From Pseudoips prasinana (lineage: Eukaryota > Arthropoda > Insecta > Lepidoptera > Nolidae), in the NCBI GenBank assembly GCA_951640165.1, contig OX621255.1, positions 33,082,001-33,146,000 on the forward strand: 64,000 nt of DNA. Reading direction: 5' to 3'. The notes under the pieces are model-generated. The model was not told the DNA's origin. It was given only the letters and a program-made list of their open reading frames with translations, and ran no database searches. Made by a program: the position numbers and the translations under genes. Of the stretch, positions 22,511 through 32,214 are shown piece after piece (position 1 is the stretch's first letter; every line of letters begins with the position of its first letter).

Positions 22511-22512
<2 letters not shown>

Positions 22513-22522
22513 TTAGGTTAGG
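22511..22522 (+). repeat. TTAGG telomeric spacer (12 bp)
   Basis: GGTTAGGTTAGG between the E5 poly(A) and the tiny copy E6. It ends in AGG rather than GGTT, but the next two bases are ambiguous with the element sequence. Confidence 0.9.
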
Positions 22523-22661
22523 CAGTCCTCCTCCAAATAGACGATGCGGGAGTGCCGCTGGGTTATTTTAGTGGGTATGCCGGAGTAGCCGGAGAGTCCC
22601 ACATAACCCGTCCATCCCCCAATGGGCGGGTATGCGTAACGCATTTTTTCCCAGCGCAAAC

Positions 22662-22690
<29 letters not shown>
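22523..22690 (+). mobile_element. E6: 168-bp SART-B 3'-end insertion
   Basis: Only the last ~139 bases of the SART-B 3' UTR and a 29-A tail (22662-22690) are present, between TTAGG spacers. It begins CAGTCCTCCTCC and includes both conserved 3' hairpins. It is the most extreme 5' truncation in the array and shows the length of a nearly aborted reverse-transcription product. Confidence 0.95.
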
Positions 22691-22692
<2 letters not shown>

Positions 22693-22704
22693 TTAGGTTA
22701 GGTT
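22691..22704 (+). repeat. TTAGG telomeric spacer (14 bp)
   Basis: GGTT(AGGTT)2 between E6 and E7. Confidence 0.96.
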
Positions 22705-24078
22705 GGCCTCGGCAGCGCTGCCCTCCTGACGCCCACATCGTGGTGGAGGGCGTCCGGATAGGGGTCGGGGCCCAGATAAAGTATCTGGGCCTCGTGCTGG
22801 ACAGCAGGTGGCGCTTCGGCCCGCACTTTAGCGGGCTGTCGACGCGCCTGCTGAAAGCCGCGGACGCCCTCTCATGGCTCCTCCCAAACCTGGGAGGGCC
22901 CAAGGAGCGATGCCGGCGCCTCTATGCCGGCATCCTCAAGAGCATGGCCCTATATGGGGCACCCATCTGGGCGGACTCCCTCCATAGGAGGGAGAATGCA
23001 ACCGCCATCCGCAGGCCCCAACGGGCCATTGCACAGCGGGTGGCGAGAGCCTACCGCTCAGTGGGCTTTGCGGCGGCGTGCGCTCTGGCCGGCACCCCTC
23101 CCTGGGAATTGGAGGCATGGGTGCTCGCCAGAGTGTACGAATGGGCGGCGCGGCGTAGGGCGCTCGGTGAGCGCCCCGCCGCGCAAGAGCGGGATGCCGT
23201 GCGGCGGGAGGCGAGGGACGCAATCGTCCTACACTGGACACGGGACCTCGCCTCCGCCACATTTGGACGCCGGACGCTGGACGCGCTCGGTCCAGTCCTG
23301 CGGGACTGGCTCGAGCGGTCCCACGGTTTCCTCTCGTTCCGTCTGGTGCAGGTGTTATCCGGGCATGGCTGCTTCGGATCGCACCTGCATCGGATCCGGA
23401 GGGAGGAAACCCCGGCGTGCCACGAGTGTGGAGCCGCGGAGGACACGGCGCAGCACACCCTCGAGGTGTGCCCAGCCTGGGCTGAGCTGCGCCGTGCCCT
23501 GACCGATGTAGTCGGGATTGACCTCTCGCTTCCCAGTGTGGTGAATTCCATGCTGGGAAGTGAGGAGGCTTGGGCGGCGGTTGCCTCCTTTTGCGAGAAT
23601 GTCATGTCGCAAAAGGAGGCGGCGGAGCGCGCGCGGGAGGATGATCCTCTCGCGCCGCCGCTCCGCAGGCGAAGAAGGGGTGGGAGACGGCGGTTGTACG
23701 ATCGTCGTCTCCCTCCTTCTGGTGGTGATTAGCGGGCGACAGGCGCGGGGGCGCCTTCGCTCGCATTGCACTAATCACCACCCACGTCGGGCGGGAACGG
23801 CCGAGCACTCACGGTCGTTTCCGGGCCCCTCCACTTAGGGAGGGGCGTGCGGGCCCCGCTGTAAAGGCGGGCGGTCGTCGGTGGGGGACTGGACGTAAAG
23901 GCTGTGCCGGTTTCCCAGTCCTCCTCCACAAAGACGATGCGGGAGTGCCGCTGGGTTATTTTAGTGGGTATGCTGGAGTAGCCGGAGAGTCCCACATAAC
24001 CCGTCCATCCCCCAATGGGCGGGTATGCGTAACGCATTTTTTCCCAGCGCAAACAAAAAAAAAAAAAAAAAAAAAAAA
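22705..24078 (+). mobile_element. E7: 5'-truncated SART-B copy
   Basis: The copy begins in ORF2 just after the RT domain (at PRQRCPPDAHIV), followed by the ORF2 end, the 3' UTR (23733-24054) and a 24-A tail (24055-24078) joined to GGTTAGG. Confidence 0.95.
22707..23732 (+). pseudogene. SART-B ORF2 C-terminal fragment (341 codons)
   Basis: This corresponds to residues from about 716 to the end of ORF2: the thumb-like region, the conserved GHGCFG segment, the C-terminal zinc knuckle (CHECGAAEDTAQHTLEVC) and the basic tail. No endonuclease or RT catalytic motif remains. The frame happens to stay open upstream through the TTAGG and poly(A) of E6, which would give a run of lysines. That extension is accidental. 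Confidence 0.92.
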
Positions 24079-24092
24079 GGTTAGGTTAGGTT
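24079..24092 (+). repeat. TTAGG telomeric spacer (14 bp)
   Basis: GGTT(AGGTT)2 between E7 poly(A) and the full-length 5' end of E8. Confidence 0.97.
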
Positions 24093-24249
24093 GGGGAACC
24101 ACCCCACAGTGCTTACGTCCTCGTCGTGTTCCCTGGAAACGTCCCAGTTCTGACCACCGTAACGGAGTGGCAGACTGGGTACGGCTAAAGTGCACTGTGC
24201 TTCGTAGCGACTATCTGCCTTGAGTGCTGCGAAATTGCTTTGTTTTGAT
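24093..24249 (+). promoter_or_regulatory. SART-B 5' UTR
   Basis: 157 bases shared with E5, E9, E11 and E13: a conserved first ~100 bases (GGGGAACCACCCCACAGTG to TGGGTACGG), then a variable segment before the ORF1 ATG. Non-LTR elements of this type must carry an internal promoter, and the identical 5' terminus in five copies marks a fixed transcription start. No TATA-like box is seen. Confidence 0.7.
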
Positions 24250-26391
24250 ATGCCAAAACCAGCGCGGGATGCCCTCGGGCATTTTGTGAAAAAAGGCCCT
24301 TCTCAGGGCCAACCCAAAGGCCCTTCTCAGGGCCAACCCAAAGGCCCTTTTCAGGGCCAACCCAAAGGCCCTTCTCAGGGCCAACCAAAAGGCCCTTCTC
24401 AGGGCCAACGCGACGCATCAGCGTCGGGGGAAGGCAGGGCCTTCTACGGCGGGAGGGAGGGCGATTTATCGGACTCCGAAATTGAGTCCATTGAATCGGA
24501 CGCCGATTCAATGGTGGTAGAGGATGCGCGATCGCGATCCGCATCCAGAAAAAGGAAGACCTTTTTAAAGGACGGGTCGGATGGCTCCTCGGCGTCGGGT
24601 TCGGCGAAGGAGCCAAAACGAAAGGTTAAGGCCAAGAAGTTGGCAATAACAGCGGATACCCACGACGTGGGTTTGGTAGACGCCCAGCGCGAGTTGGACC
24701 TCACCAGGCGGGAGCAGCTCCAGCAAGACCTGGAGGAGCAGGTAGCGGCCAGGGAGGAACGGGCGCGCGCCGCCCGTGCCAAATCGGGATACGGAGCGTC
24801 CCGCGTTCTGTACGCGGACCACTCTCTGGCCGAACTAGAGCGGATGGCATTAGAGGACGAGGAGGTAATCGTCCAGGTCGCCACCAAGTCCTCCCACCTA
24901 AAAGGGACTTTTCAAAAGTCCCTCAAATGTCGGGCCGCCAGCATGTGCGGCATCGTCGCGGAGCTGGTCAACCGCAAGGCCAGCGATGAATCGCGGCAGC
25001 TGCAGGCGAAAGTGGATCGCCTGCAGCAGGAGGTAAGCCAGCTGCACCAAAAGCTGGCTGAAGCCACGGCCCGGCCATCCCAAGCCGAGCCCAGACCTGC
25101 GGCAGAGGGCCTCGCCCCCTCCTCCGGCCTTGAGGATATCCTCCGCAAGGTCATGGCGGAGGAGAGGGCGTTTGTTAGAGCCTGCCTGGCAGGCATTGAG
25201 GACCGGCTCTTGCCGGAGAAAGTCGTCCGGCCGCCGCTTGCGGCGGACAGGAGGCAAAAGGAGCCGGTGCCTACGTCCCAGACGGAGGATGCCCTTCTCC
25301 CCTCTACCACCCCGACCAACCAGCAGGGCTGGACGAAGGTGGTCGGTAGGGGGAAGGGCAAGGGCAAAAGGACGGCAGCTGTCGTCCCTGCCGTTCCCGC
25401 TACCACCACTTCCAGCCAGTCGCAGCCGACTGGCAAAGGGAAAGGGAAGGGGAAGAGAACCCCTCCAGCCCCAGCCGTCCCCGCCACCACCCCTGCTGGT
25501 CAGTCGACTGGCACGGGAAAGGGGAAGGGAAAGAGTTCCCCCCAAGCCGGAGCAAAGAGGAAACTGGTTCCTCCCAAGACCGCGGCCGTCGTGGTGACGC
25601 TCACCGCGGAGGCTGCGGAGCGAGGCCAGACATACGCCTCCATAATGGTGCGGGCGCGTGCAAACGCCGATCCCACGAAACTGGGCATCGGCAAAGTGTC
25701 ATGCCGCCGGACACAAGCTGGGGCTCGAATTTTCGAGTTCCCGGGGGCCGAGGGCGGCAAAAACGCGGACCTCTTCGCAGCTAAGCTGCAAGAGGTCATC
25801 GCAGACTCGGCGAAGGTGGCCAGGCCGGTAAAGTCAGCGGCCATTGAGGTGACGGATCTCGACGACTCCGTCACCAAGGAGGAGGTGGTGGCAGCAATCG
25901 CAGCCAGAGGGGGCTGCGAAGTCGCAGCGGTACAAGGCGGGGGCATCAGGCCCGGGCGCGGCGGCATGGGCGCAATTCGCCTGGAGTGCCCAGTCGCCGC
26001 TGCCAAAGCCGTCCTCGAGAAGGGACGGCTCACCGTCGGGTTCAGCTCGGCGGCGGTCCGGGCACTTGAGGACCAGCCTTTGAGGTGCTACAAGTGCTTC
26101 GGAATCGGCCACACCCGAGCCCTCTGTCCGTCCAGTGTCGACAGGACGGACAGCTGCTACCGCTGCGGCAAGGAGGGGCACAAAGCCGCCTCCTGCAAGG
26201 CCGCCACGCCCCACTGCGCGGTATGTGCCGCCAGTGGCCGCCCAGCGGGCCACATCATGAAGGGGAGGAATTGTAGTCCTCCCCTTAAAAAGGGCAAGGA
26301 ACAGGCGCCGACCCGGCCTGTCGTTGCCACCGCCGTCCCAGTGGCTGGGACCTCGGCGGCCGTGGAGGAGAGGGGTGCGATGTCCGATTAA
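24250..26391 (+). CDS. SART-B ORF1: Gag-like RNA-binding protein
   Basis: 713 residues from the conserved ATG (MPKPARDALGHF). Order: five KGPSQGQP repeats (one with Phe for Ser), an acidic/Ser stretch, a basic nuclear-signal-like patch (SASRKRK, PKRKVKAKK), a long helical region with a coiled coil (RQLQAKVDRLQQEVSQLHQK), a Lys/Gly-rich linker, the conserved Gag core (PPKTAAVVVTL...) and three zinc knuckles from about residue 613 (CYKCFGIGHTRALC, CYRCGKEGHKAASC, then a longer one). In SART1 the equivalent protein forms the RNP with element RNA and carries it to telomeres. It ends in TAA within TAATG. The middle and C-terminal parts closely match E9. Confidence 0.94.
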   Translation: MPKPARDALGHFVKKGPSQGQPKGPSQGQPKGPFQGQPKGPSQGQPKGPSQGQRDASASGEGRAFYGGREGDLSDSEIESIESDADSMVVEDARSRSASRKRKTFLKDGSDGSSASGSAKEPKRKVKAKKLAITADTHDVGLVDAQRELDLTRREQLQQDLEEQVAAREERARAARAKSGYGASRVLYADHSLAELERMALEDEEVIVQVATKSSHLKGTFQKSLKCRAASMCGIVAELVNRKASDESRQLQAKVDRLQQEVSQLHQKLAEATARPSQAEPRPAAEGLAPSSGLEDILRKVMAEERAFVRACLAGIEDRLLPEKVVRPPLAADRRQKEPVPTSQTEDALLPSTTPTNQQGWTKVVGRGKGKGKRTAAVVPAVPATTTSSQSQPTGKGKGKGKRTPPAPAVPATTPAGQSTGTGKGKGKSSPQAGAKRKLVPPKTAAVVVTLTAEAAERGQTYASIMVRARANADPTKLGIGKVSCRRTQAGARIFEFPGAEGGKNADLFAAKLQEVIADSAKVARPVKSAAIEVTDLDDSVTKEEVVAAIAARGGCEVAAVQGGGIRPGRGGMGAIRLECPVAAAKAVLEKGRLTVGFSSAAVRALEDQPLRCYKCFGIGHTRALCPSSVDRTDSCYRCGKEGHKAASCKAATPHCAVCAASGRPAGHIMKGRNCSPPLKKGKEQAPTRPVVATAVPVAGTSAAVEERGAMSD
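24295..24406 (+). repeat. 24-bp tandem hairpin repeat (x5) in ORF1
   Basis: Units at 24295, 24319, 24343 (TTTTCA loop variant), 24367 and 24391. The GGCCC...GGGCC stem is kept in all five, including the unit whose loop mutation changes Ser to Phe. Confidence 0.95.
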
Positions 26392-29300
26392 TGGGAGTCG
26401 AACATCGCATCCTCCAGGCGAACACCAACCACTGCAGAGCGGCCCAGGATCTGCTGATGCAGACTGTGGCCGAGTGGTTGGTGGACGTGGCGGTGGTCGC
26501 CGAGCCGTACTCGGTGCCTGGCCGTTGGCTGGGTGACCGGGACGGCTTGGTGGCGTTGGTGTCGCGGCCTGCCACGGACTCCCCTCCCCTCTCGCTTTTA
26601 GAGAGGGGTCCGGGATACGTGGCCGCCGCGTGGGGAGAAATAGCCCTGGTCGGGGTCTATTTCTCCCCAAACCGCCCTCTAAGGGACTTCGAGAATTTTC
26701 TCGAAGTCCTTACGGCAGTCGTCGGGAGGGCGGCACCACGTCAGGTCGTCGTAATGGGCGACCTGAACGCCAAGTCGGTGGCCTGGGGCAACCCGGCGGC
26801 GTCGTGCAACGTCCGGGGGCGCGCCGCCGAATTTTGGTCGGCTTCGTGCGGCGTGTCCCTCCTGAACAGGGGGGATGTTCACACGTGTGTGCGGCAACGG
26901 GGAGGGTCAGTGGTGGACGTATCGTTCGCCACCCCCGTTCTAGCCGCCCGCGTCGTGAACTGGCGGGTGGAGTTGGTGGAGACCCTGTCGGACCACCGAT
27001 ATGTGCGGTTCGACATCTCCACCCAGAGCCCGCGGGGGATGGCCCGCTCGGGCCAATCTCCCTTCCCGCGGTGGGCTCTCACCCGCCTGGACCGGGAGGC
27101 AGCCCAGGAGGCTGCGTTCCTCCGGGACTGGCTCTCGCCCCCTGTTGAGGTCACGGACGTGGACGCCGCAGCGGTTCAGCTGCGGGGGTCCCTGACCGAG
27201 GTGTGCAACTCCAGCATGCCTCGGTCTCGCCGTCCGCCTCCCCGTCGCGCCGTTTATTGGTGGACGGGGGAGCTGGCGGCGCTACGGGCCGCGTGCGTGG
27301 AGGCCAGGAGGGCCTACACGCGGAGTCGGCGGCGCATTAGCCGATGTCAGGCTGAGGAGGACCGCCTCTACGCCTCTTACCTAGAGGCAAAGACGGTCCT
27401 CAAGTCGGAAATGTGCGCCGCCGAGGACTCGGCAAAGGCCGAGATGCTGGAGGGCCTCGACAGGGATCCGTTTGGGAGGCCGTATAAGCAGGCGCGGAGC
27501 CAGCTGCGCCCTTACGGTCCCCCATTAGCGGAGACCCTAGAGCCGGCGTTGCTGGATGGGGTGGTTCGGTCACTGTTTCCGCGCAGGACCGACTTCACCC
27601 CACCAACGATGAACCCCCCGCTGGGGGGGGTGGTGGCTTCGCCGGAGGAGGAGGTCCCTCCAGTATCGGTGGAGGAATTTCGCGCGGGGGTTCTGTCCCT
27701 CCGCGCGAAGAAGACGGCCCCTGGACCGGATGGTGTCCCCGCACGGGTGGTGGCCATCGCGGCGTCCCTCATGGAGGAGAGGTTTCGGGACCTCTTCAGC
27801 GCGTGCCTGACGGCTGGGAGGTTCCCAAAAATCTGGAAGGAGGGGCAGCTTTGCCTGCTCCGGAAGGAGGGACGCCCGGTGGACTCCCCCTCGGCATACC
27901 GGCCCATCGTTCTGCTCGATGAGGTCGGTAAATTGTTCGAGGGGATCATCGCCACCCGGCTTAATAGCCAGTTGCGGGAGGTAGGGCCAGACCTGTCGGA
28001 CGCCCAGTTCGGGTTTCGACAGGGGCGTTCGACGGTCGACGCGGTGGCCCTACTCAGGGGCCAAGTGCAGGAGGCGGTTGGAGCTGGGGACGGAGTGTTG
28101 GCGGTGTCGTTCGACATCGCCAACGCCTTCAACTCCGTGCCCCACTCGACCATATTGGAGGCACTCCGGTACCACGGAGTGCCCCAATATCTGCGGGTGA
28201 TCCTGGCCAACTACCTGGAGGACCGGGAGGTCCTCCTGGCGGACAGGACGGCCAGGATCAGGCGCTACGGCGTGGAGTCCGGTGTTCCACAGGGTTCGGT
28301 GCTGGGGCCCCTCTTGTGGAACATCGGATTCGATTGGCTGCTGCGCGGCACCCTCCTCCAGGGCACGAGTGTCATCTGCTACGCGGATGACACTCTCCTC
28401 GTTGCCCGGGGGAGGGACTTTCGGGAGGCGGCCTGTCTGGCCTCAGCTGGCGGATCCTTAGTGGCAGGTAGGATCCGCCAGCTTGGTTTGAGGGTAGCGC
28501 TGAACAAGACCGAGGCCGTGTTCTTTCACGGGCCTCGGCAGCGCTGCCCTCCTGACGCCCACATCGTGGTGGAGGGCGTCCGGATAGGGGTCGGGGCCCA
28601 GATGAAGTATCTGGGCCTCGTGCTGGACAGCAGGTGGCGCTTCGGCCCGCACTTTAGCGGGCTGTCGACGCGCCTGCTGAAAGCCGCGGACGCCCTCTCA
28701 TGGCTCCTCCCAAACCTGGGCGGGCCCAAGGAGCGATGCCGGCGCCTCTATGCCGGCATCCTAAAGAGTATGGCCCTATACGGGGCACCAATCTGGGCGG
28801 ACTCCCTCCACAGGAGGGAGAATGCAACCGCCATCCGCAGGCCCCAACGGGCCATTGCACAGCGGGTGGCGCGAGCCTACCGCTCGGTGGGTTTCGCGGC
28901 GGCGTGCGCTCTGGCCGGCACCCCTCCATGGGAATTGGAGGCATGGGTGCTCGCCAGAGTATACGAGTGGACGGCGCGGCGTAGGGCGCTGGGTGAGCGC
29001 CCAGCCGCGGAAGAGCGGGAGGCCGTGCGGCGGGAGGCGAGGGATGCCATTGTTCTCCACTGGGCACGCGATCTCGCCTCCGCCACCTTTGGACGCCGGA
29101 CGCTGGACGCGCTCGGTCCAGTCCTGCGGGAATGGCTCGAGCGCCCCCACGGTTTCCTCTCGTTCCGTCTAGTGCAGGTGTTGTCCGGACATGGCTGTTT
29201 CGGAACGCACCTGCACCGGATCCGGAGGGAGGAAACCCCGGCGTGCCATGAATGCGGAGCCGCGGAGGACACGGCGCAGCACACCCTCGAGGTGTGCCCA

Positions 29301-29558
29301 GCCTGGGCTGAGCTGCGCCGTGCCCTGAATACTGTCATTGGGCTGGACCTCTCACTTCCCAGCGTGGTGAACTCCATGCTGGGGAGTGAGGAGGCTTGGG
29401 CGGCGGTTGCCTCCTTTTGCGAGGACGTCATGTCGCAAAAGGAGGCGGCGGAGCGCGCGCGGGAGGATGATCCTCTCGCGCCACCGCTCCGCAGGCGAAG
29501 GAGGGGTGGGAGAAGGCGGTTGTACGACCGTCGCCTCCCACCCTCAGGTGGTGATTAG
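26391..29558 (+). CDS. SART-B ORF2: telomere-repeat endonuclease-reverse transcriptase
   Basis: 1055 residues, starting at the TAATG overlap (26389-26393). One codon is missing at the start (MGVEH instead of MGRVEH). Endonuclease motifs QANTNHC, AEPY, GDLNAK and SDHRY lie within residues 9-205. The RT has the FDIANAFNSVP palm (Asp at 575), GVPQGS and YADD at 664-667. The C-terminal knuckle CHECGAAEDTAQHTLEVC and a basic tail follow. No RNase H domain is seen, as usual for SART/TRAS elements. By homology it nicks the C-rich telomere strand and primes cDNA synthesis there, acting in the nucleus. Expression should depend on reinitiation after ORF1. Confidence 0.95.
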   Translation: MGVEHRILQANTNHCRAAQDLLMQTVAEWLVDVAVVAEPYSVPGRWLGDRDGLVALVSRPATDSPPLSLLERGPGYVAAAWGEIALVGVYFSPNRPLRDFENFLEVLTAVVGRAAPRQVVVMGDLNAKSVAWGNPAASCNVRGRAAEFWSASCGVSLLNRGDVHTCVRQRGGSVVDVSFATPVLAARVVNWRVELVETLSDHRYVRFDISTQSPRGMARSGQSPFPRWALTRLDREAAQEAAFLRDWLSPPVEVTDVDAAAVQLRGSLTEVCNSSMPRSRRPPPRRAVYWWTGELAALRAACVEARRAYTRSRRRISRCQAEEDRLYASYLEAKTVLKSEMCAAEDSAKAEMLEGLDRDPFGRPYKQARSQLRPYGPPLAETLEPALLDGVVRSLFPRRTDFTPPTMNPPLGGVVASPEEEVPPVSVEEFRAGVLSLRAKKTAPGPDGVPARVVAIAASLMEERFRDLFSACLTAGRFPKIWKEGQLCLLRKEGRPVDSPSAYRPIVLLDEVGKLFEGIIATRLNSQLREVGPDLSDAQFGFRQGRSTVDAVALLRGQVQEAVGAGDGVLAVSFDIANAFNSVPHSTILEALRYHGVPQYLRVILANYLEDREVLLADRTARIRRYGVESGVPQGSVLGPLLWNIGFDWLLRGTLLQGTSVICYADDTLLVARGRDFREAACLASAGGSLVAGRIRQLGLRVALNKTEAVFFHGPRQRCPPDAHIVVEGVRIGVGAQMKYLGLVLDSRWRFGPHFSGLSTRLLKAADALSWLLPNLGGPKERCRRLYAGILKSMALYGAPIWADSLHRRENATAIRRPQRAIAQRVARAYRSVGFAAACALAGTPPWELEAWVLARVYEWTARRRALGERPAAEEREAVRREARDAIVLHWARDLASATFGRRTLDALGPVLREWLERPHGFLSFRLVQVLSGHGCFGTHLHRIRREETPACHECGAAEDTAQHTLEVCPAWAELRRALNTVIGLDLSLPSVVNSMLGSEEAWAAVASFCEDVMSQKEAAERAREDDPLAPPLRRRRRGGRRRLYDRRLPPSGGD

Positions 29559-29878
29559 CGGGCGACAGGCGCGGGGGCGCCTTCGCTCCATTGCACAAAT
29601 CGCCACCACCGTCGGGCGGGAACGGCCAAGCACTCACGGTCGTTTCCGGGCCCCTCCACTAAGGGAGGGGCGTGCGGGCCCCGCTGTAAAGGCGGGCGGT
29701 CGTCGGTGGGGGACTGGACGTAAAGGCTGTGCCGGTTTCCCAGTCCTCCTCCAAATAGACGATGCGGGAGTGCCGCTGGGTTATTTTAGTGGGTATGCCG
29801 GAGTAGCCGGAGAGTCCCACATAACCCGTCCATCCCCCAATGGGCGGGTATGCGTAACGCATTTTTTCCCAGCGCAAA

Positions 29879-29910
<32 letters not shown>

Positions 29911-29912
<2 letters not shown>

Positions 29913-29924
29913 TTAGGTTAGGTT
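29911..29924 (+). repeat. TTAGG telomeric spacer (14 bp)
   Basis: GGTT(AGGTT)2 between the E8 tail and the E9 5' end. Confidence 0.97.
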
Positions 29925-30075
29925 GGGGAACCACCCCACAGTGCTTGCGTCCACGTCGCGTTCCCCGGAAACGTCCCAGTTCTGACCACCGTAACGGAGT
30001 GGCAGACTGGGTACGGCTAAAGTGCACTGTGCATCGTAGCAAACAACTGCCTTGTGTGTTACGAACTTGCGGATT

Positions 30076-32214
30076 ATGCCAAAACCTGTGCGGGATGCCC
30101 TCGGGCATTTTGCCAAAAAAGGCCCTTCTCAGGGCCAACCCAAAGGCCCTTCTCAGGGCCAACCCAAAGGCCCTTCTCAGGGCCAACCCAAAGGCCCTTC
30201 TCAGGGCCAACCAAAAGGCCCTTCTCAGGGCCAACGCGACGCGTCGGCGTCGGAAGGCAGAGCCTTCTACGGAGGGAGAGCGGGCGATATGTCGGACTCC
30301 GACATAGAGTCCATCGCATCGGATGGTGATTCGATGGCGATCGATGTTTGTCGATCGCGATCGGCATCGAGGAAGCGGACCTTCCTCAAGGTTGTGTCCG
30401 ATGGCTCCTCGGGCTCAGGCTCGGCAAAGGAGCCTAAAAAGAGGGTCAAGGCCAAGAAGTTGGCAATAACAGCGGATACCCACGACGTGGGTTTGGTAGA
30501 CGCCCAGCGCGAGTTGGACCTCACCAGGCGGGAGCAGCTCCAGCAAGACCTGGAGGAGCAGGTAGCGGCCAGGGAGGAACGGGCGCGCGCCGCCCGTGCC
30601 AAATCGGGATACGGAGCGTCCCGCGTTCTGTACGCGGACCACTCTCTGGCCGAACTAGAGCGGATGGCATTAGAGGACGAGGAGGTAATCGTCCAGGTCG
30701 CCACCAAGTCCTCCCACCTAAAAGGGACTTTTCAAAAGTCCCTCAAATGCCGGGCCGCCAGCATGTGCGGCATCGTCGCGGAGCTGGTCAACCGCAAGGC
30801 CAGCGATGAATCGCGGCAGCTGCAGGCGAAAGTGGATCGCCTGCAGCAGGAGGTAAGCCAGCTGCACCAAAAGCTGGCTGAAGCCACGGCCCGGCCATCC
30901 CAAGCCGAGCCCAGACCTGCGGCAGAGGGCCTCGCCCCCTCCTCCGGCCTTGAGGATATCCTCCGCAAGGTCATGGCGGAGGAGAGGGCGTTTGTTAGAG
31001 CCTGCCTGGCAGGCATTGAGGACCGGCTCTTGCCGGAGAAAGTCGTCCGGCCGCCGCTTGCGGCGGACAGGAGGCAAAAGGAGCCGGTGCCTTCGTCCCA
31101 GACGGAGGACGCCCTTCTCCCCTCTACCACCCCGACCAACCAGCAGAGCTGGACGAAGGTGGTCGGTAAGGGGAAGGGCAAGGGCAAAAGGACGGCAGCT
31201 GTCGTCCCTGCCGTTCCCGCTACCACCACTCCCAGCCAGTCGCAGCCGACTGGCAAAGGGAAAGGGAAGGGGAAGAGAACCCCTCCAGCCCCAGCCGTCC
31301 CCGCCACCACCCCTGCTGGTCAGTCGACTATCACGGGAAAGGGGAAGGGAAAGAGTTCCCCCCAAGCCGGAGCAAAGAGGAAACTGGTTCCTCCCAAGAC
31401 CGCGGCCGTCGTGGTGACGCTCACCGCGGAGGCTGCGGAGCGAGGCCAGACATACGCCTCCATAATGGTGCGGGCGCGTGCAAACGCCGATCCCACGAAA
31501 CTGGGCATCGGCAAAGTGTCATGCCGCCGGACACAAGCTGGGGCTCGAATTTTCGAGTTCCCGGGGGCCGAGGGCGGCAAAAACGCGGACCTCTTCGCAG
31601 CTAAGCTGCAAGAGGTCATCGCAGACTCGGCGAAGGTGGCCAGGCCGGTAAAGTCAGCGGCCATTGAGGTGACGGATCTCGACGACTCCGTCACCAAGGA
31701 GGAGGTGGTGGCAGCAATCGCAGCCATAGGGGGCTGTGAAGTCGCAGCGGTACAAGGCGGGGGCATCAGGCCCGGGCGCGGCGGCATGGGCGCAATTCGC
31801 CTGGAGTGCCCAGTCGCCGCTGCCAAAGCCGTCCTCGAGAAGGGACGGCTCGCCGTCGGGTTCAGCTCGGCGGCGGTCCGGGCCCTTGAGGTCCCGCCGC
31901 TGAGGTGTTACCGGTGCTTCGGCATCGGTCACACCCGGGCCCTCTGTCCGTCCAGTGTCGACAGGACGGACAGCTGCTACCGCTGCGGCAACGAGGGGCA
32001 CAAAGCCGCCTCCTGCGAGGCCACCGCACCGCACTGCGCGGTGTGTGCCGCCAGTGGCCGCCTTGCGGGCCACATTATGAAGGGGAGGAATTGTATTCCT
32101 CCCCTTAAGAAGGGCAAAGCGCAGGCGCCGACCCGGCCTGTCGCTGCCACCGCCACCCCAGTAGCTGGGACCTCGGCGGCTCTGGAGGAGGAGGGTGTGA
32201 TGTCCGATGCATAG
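30076..32214 (+). CDS. SART-B ORF1: Gag-like protein, open
   Basis: 712 residues from the conserved ATG (MPKPVRDALGHFAKK), with five GPSQGQ repeats, basic patch, coiled coil, Lys/Gly linker, Gag core and three zinc knuckles (CYRCFGIGHTRALC, CYRCGNEGHKAASC, and a third). The end differs from all sister copies. The usual TAATG is replaced by ATGCATAG, so ORF1 gains one residue (Ala), stops at TAG 32212-32214 and overlaps the ORF2 ATG (32207) by 8 bases. The frame is otherwise intact, so ORF1 protein could still be made. Confidence 0.9.
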   Translation: MPKPVRDALGHFAKKGPSQGQPKGPSQGQPKGPSQGQPKGPSQGQPKGPSQGQRDASASEGRAFYGGRAGDMSDSDIESIASDGDSMAIDVCRSRSASRKRTFLKVVSDGSSGSGSAKEPKKRVKAKKLAITADTHDVGLVDAQRELDLTRREQLQQDLEEQVAAREERARAARAKSGYGASRVLYADHSLAELERMALEDEEVIVQVATKSSHLKGTFQKSLKCRAASMCGIVAELVNRKASDESRQLQAKVDRLQQEVSQLHQKLAEATARPSQAEPRPAAEGLAPSSGLEDILRKVMAEERAFVRACLAGIEDRLLPEKVVRPPLAADRRQKEPVPSSQTEDALLPSTTPTNQQSWTKVVGKGKGKGKRTAAVVPAVPATTTPSQSQPTGKGKGKGKRTPPAPAVPATTPAGQSTITGKGKGKSSPQAGAKRKLVPPKTAAVVVTLTAEAAERGQTYASIMVRARANADPTKLGIGKVSCRRTQAGARIFEFPGAEGGKNADLFAAKLQEVIADSAKVARPVKSAAIEVTDLDDSVTKEEVVAAIAAIGGCEVAAVQGGGIRPGRGGMGAIRLECPVAAAKAVLEKGRLAVGFSSAAVRALEVPPLRCYRCFGIGHTRALCPSSVDRTDSCYRCGNEGHKAASCEATAPHCAVCAASGRLAGHIMKGRNCIPPLKKGKAQAPTRPVAATATPVAGTSAALEEEGVMSDA
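30121..30232 (+). repeat. 24-bp tandem hairpin repeat (x5) in ORF1
   Basis: Five GGCCC-TTCTCA-GGGCC units at 30121, 30145, 30169, 30193 and 30217, all with identical stems. Confidence 0.95.

Larger units (their letters stand above)
24093..29910 (+). mobile_element. E8: full-length SART-B retrotransposon, both ORFs open
   Basis: Complete 5.8-kb element: 5' UTR 24093-24249 (starts GGGGAACCACCCC), ORF1 24250-26391, ORF2 26391-29558, 3' UTR 29559-29879, 31-A tail (29880-29910), flanked by GGTT on the left and GGTTAGG on the right. No stop or frameshift was found in either ORF and the endonuclease and RT motifs are present. It is one of the best candidates for an active copy in the window. Confidence 0.95.

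Noticed and set aside
22632..22706. Open frame running through poly(A) and TTAGG (lysine run) into E7
   Set aside because: It only results from poly(A) having no stops; no start context or family homology supports it.
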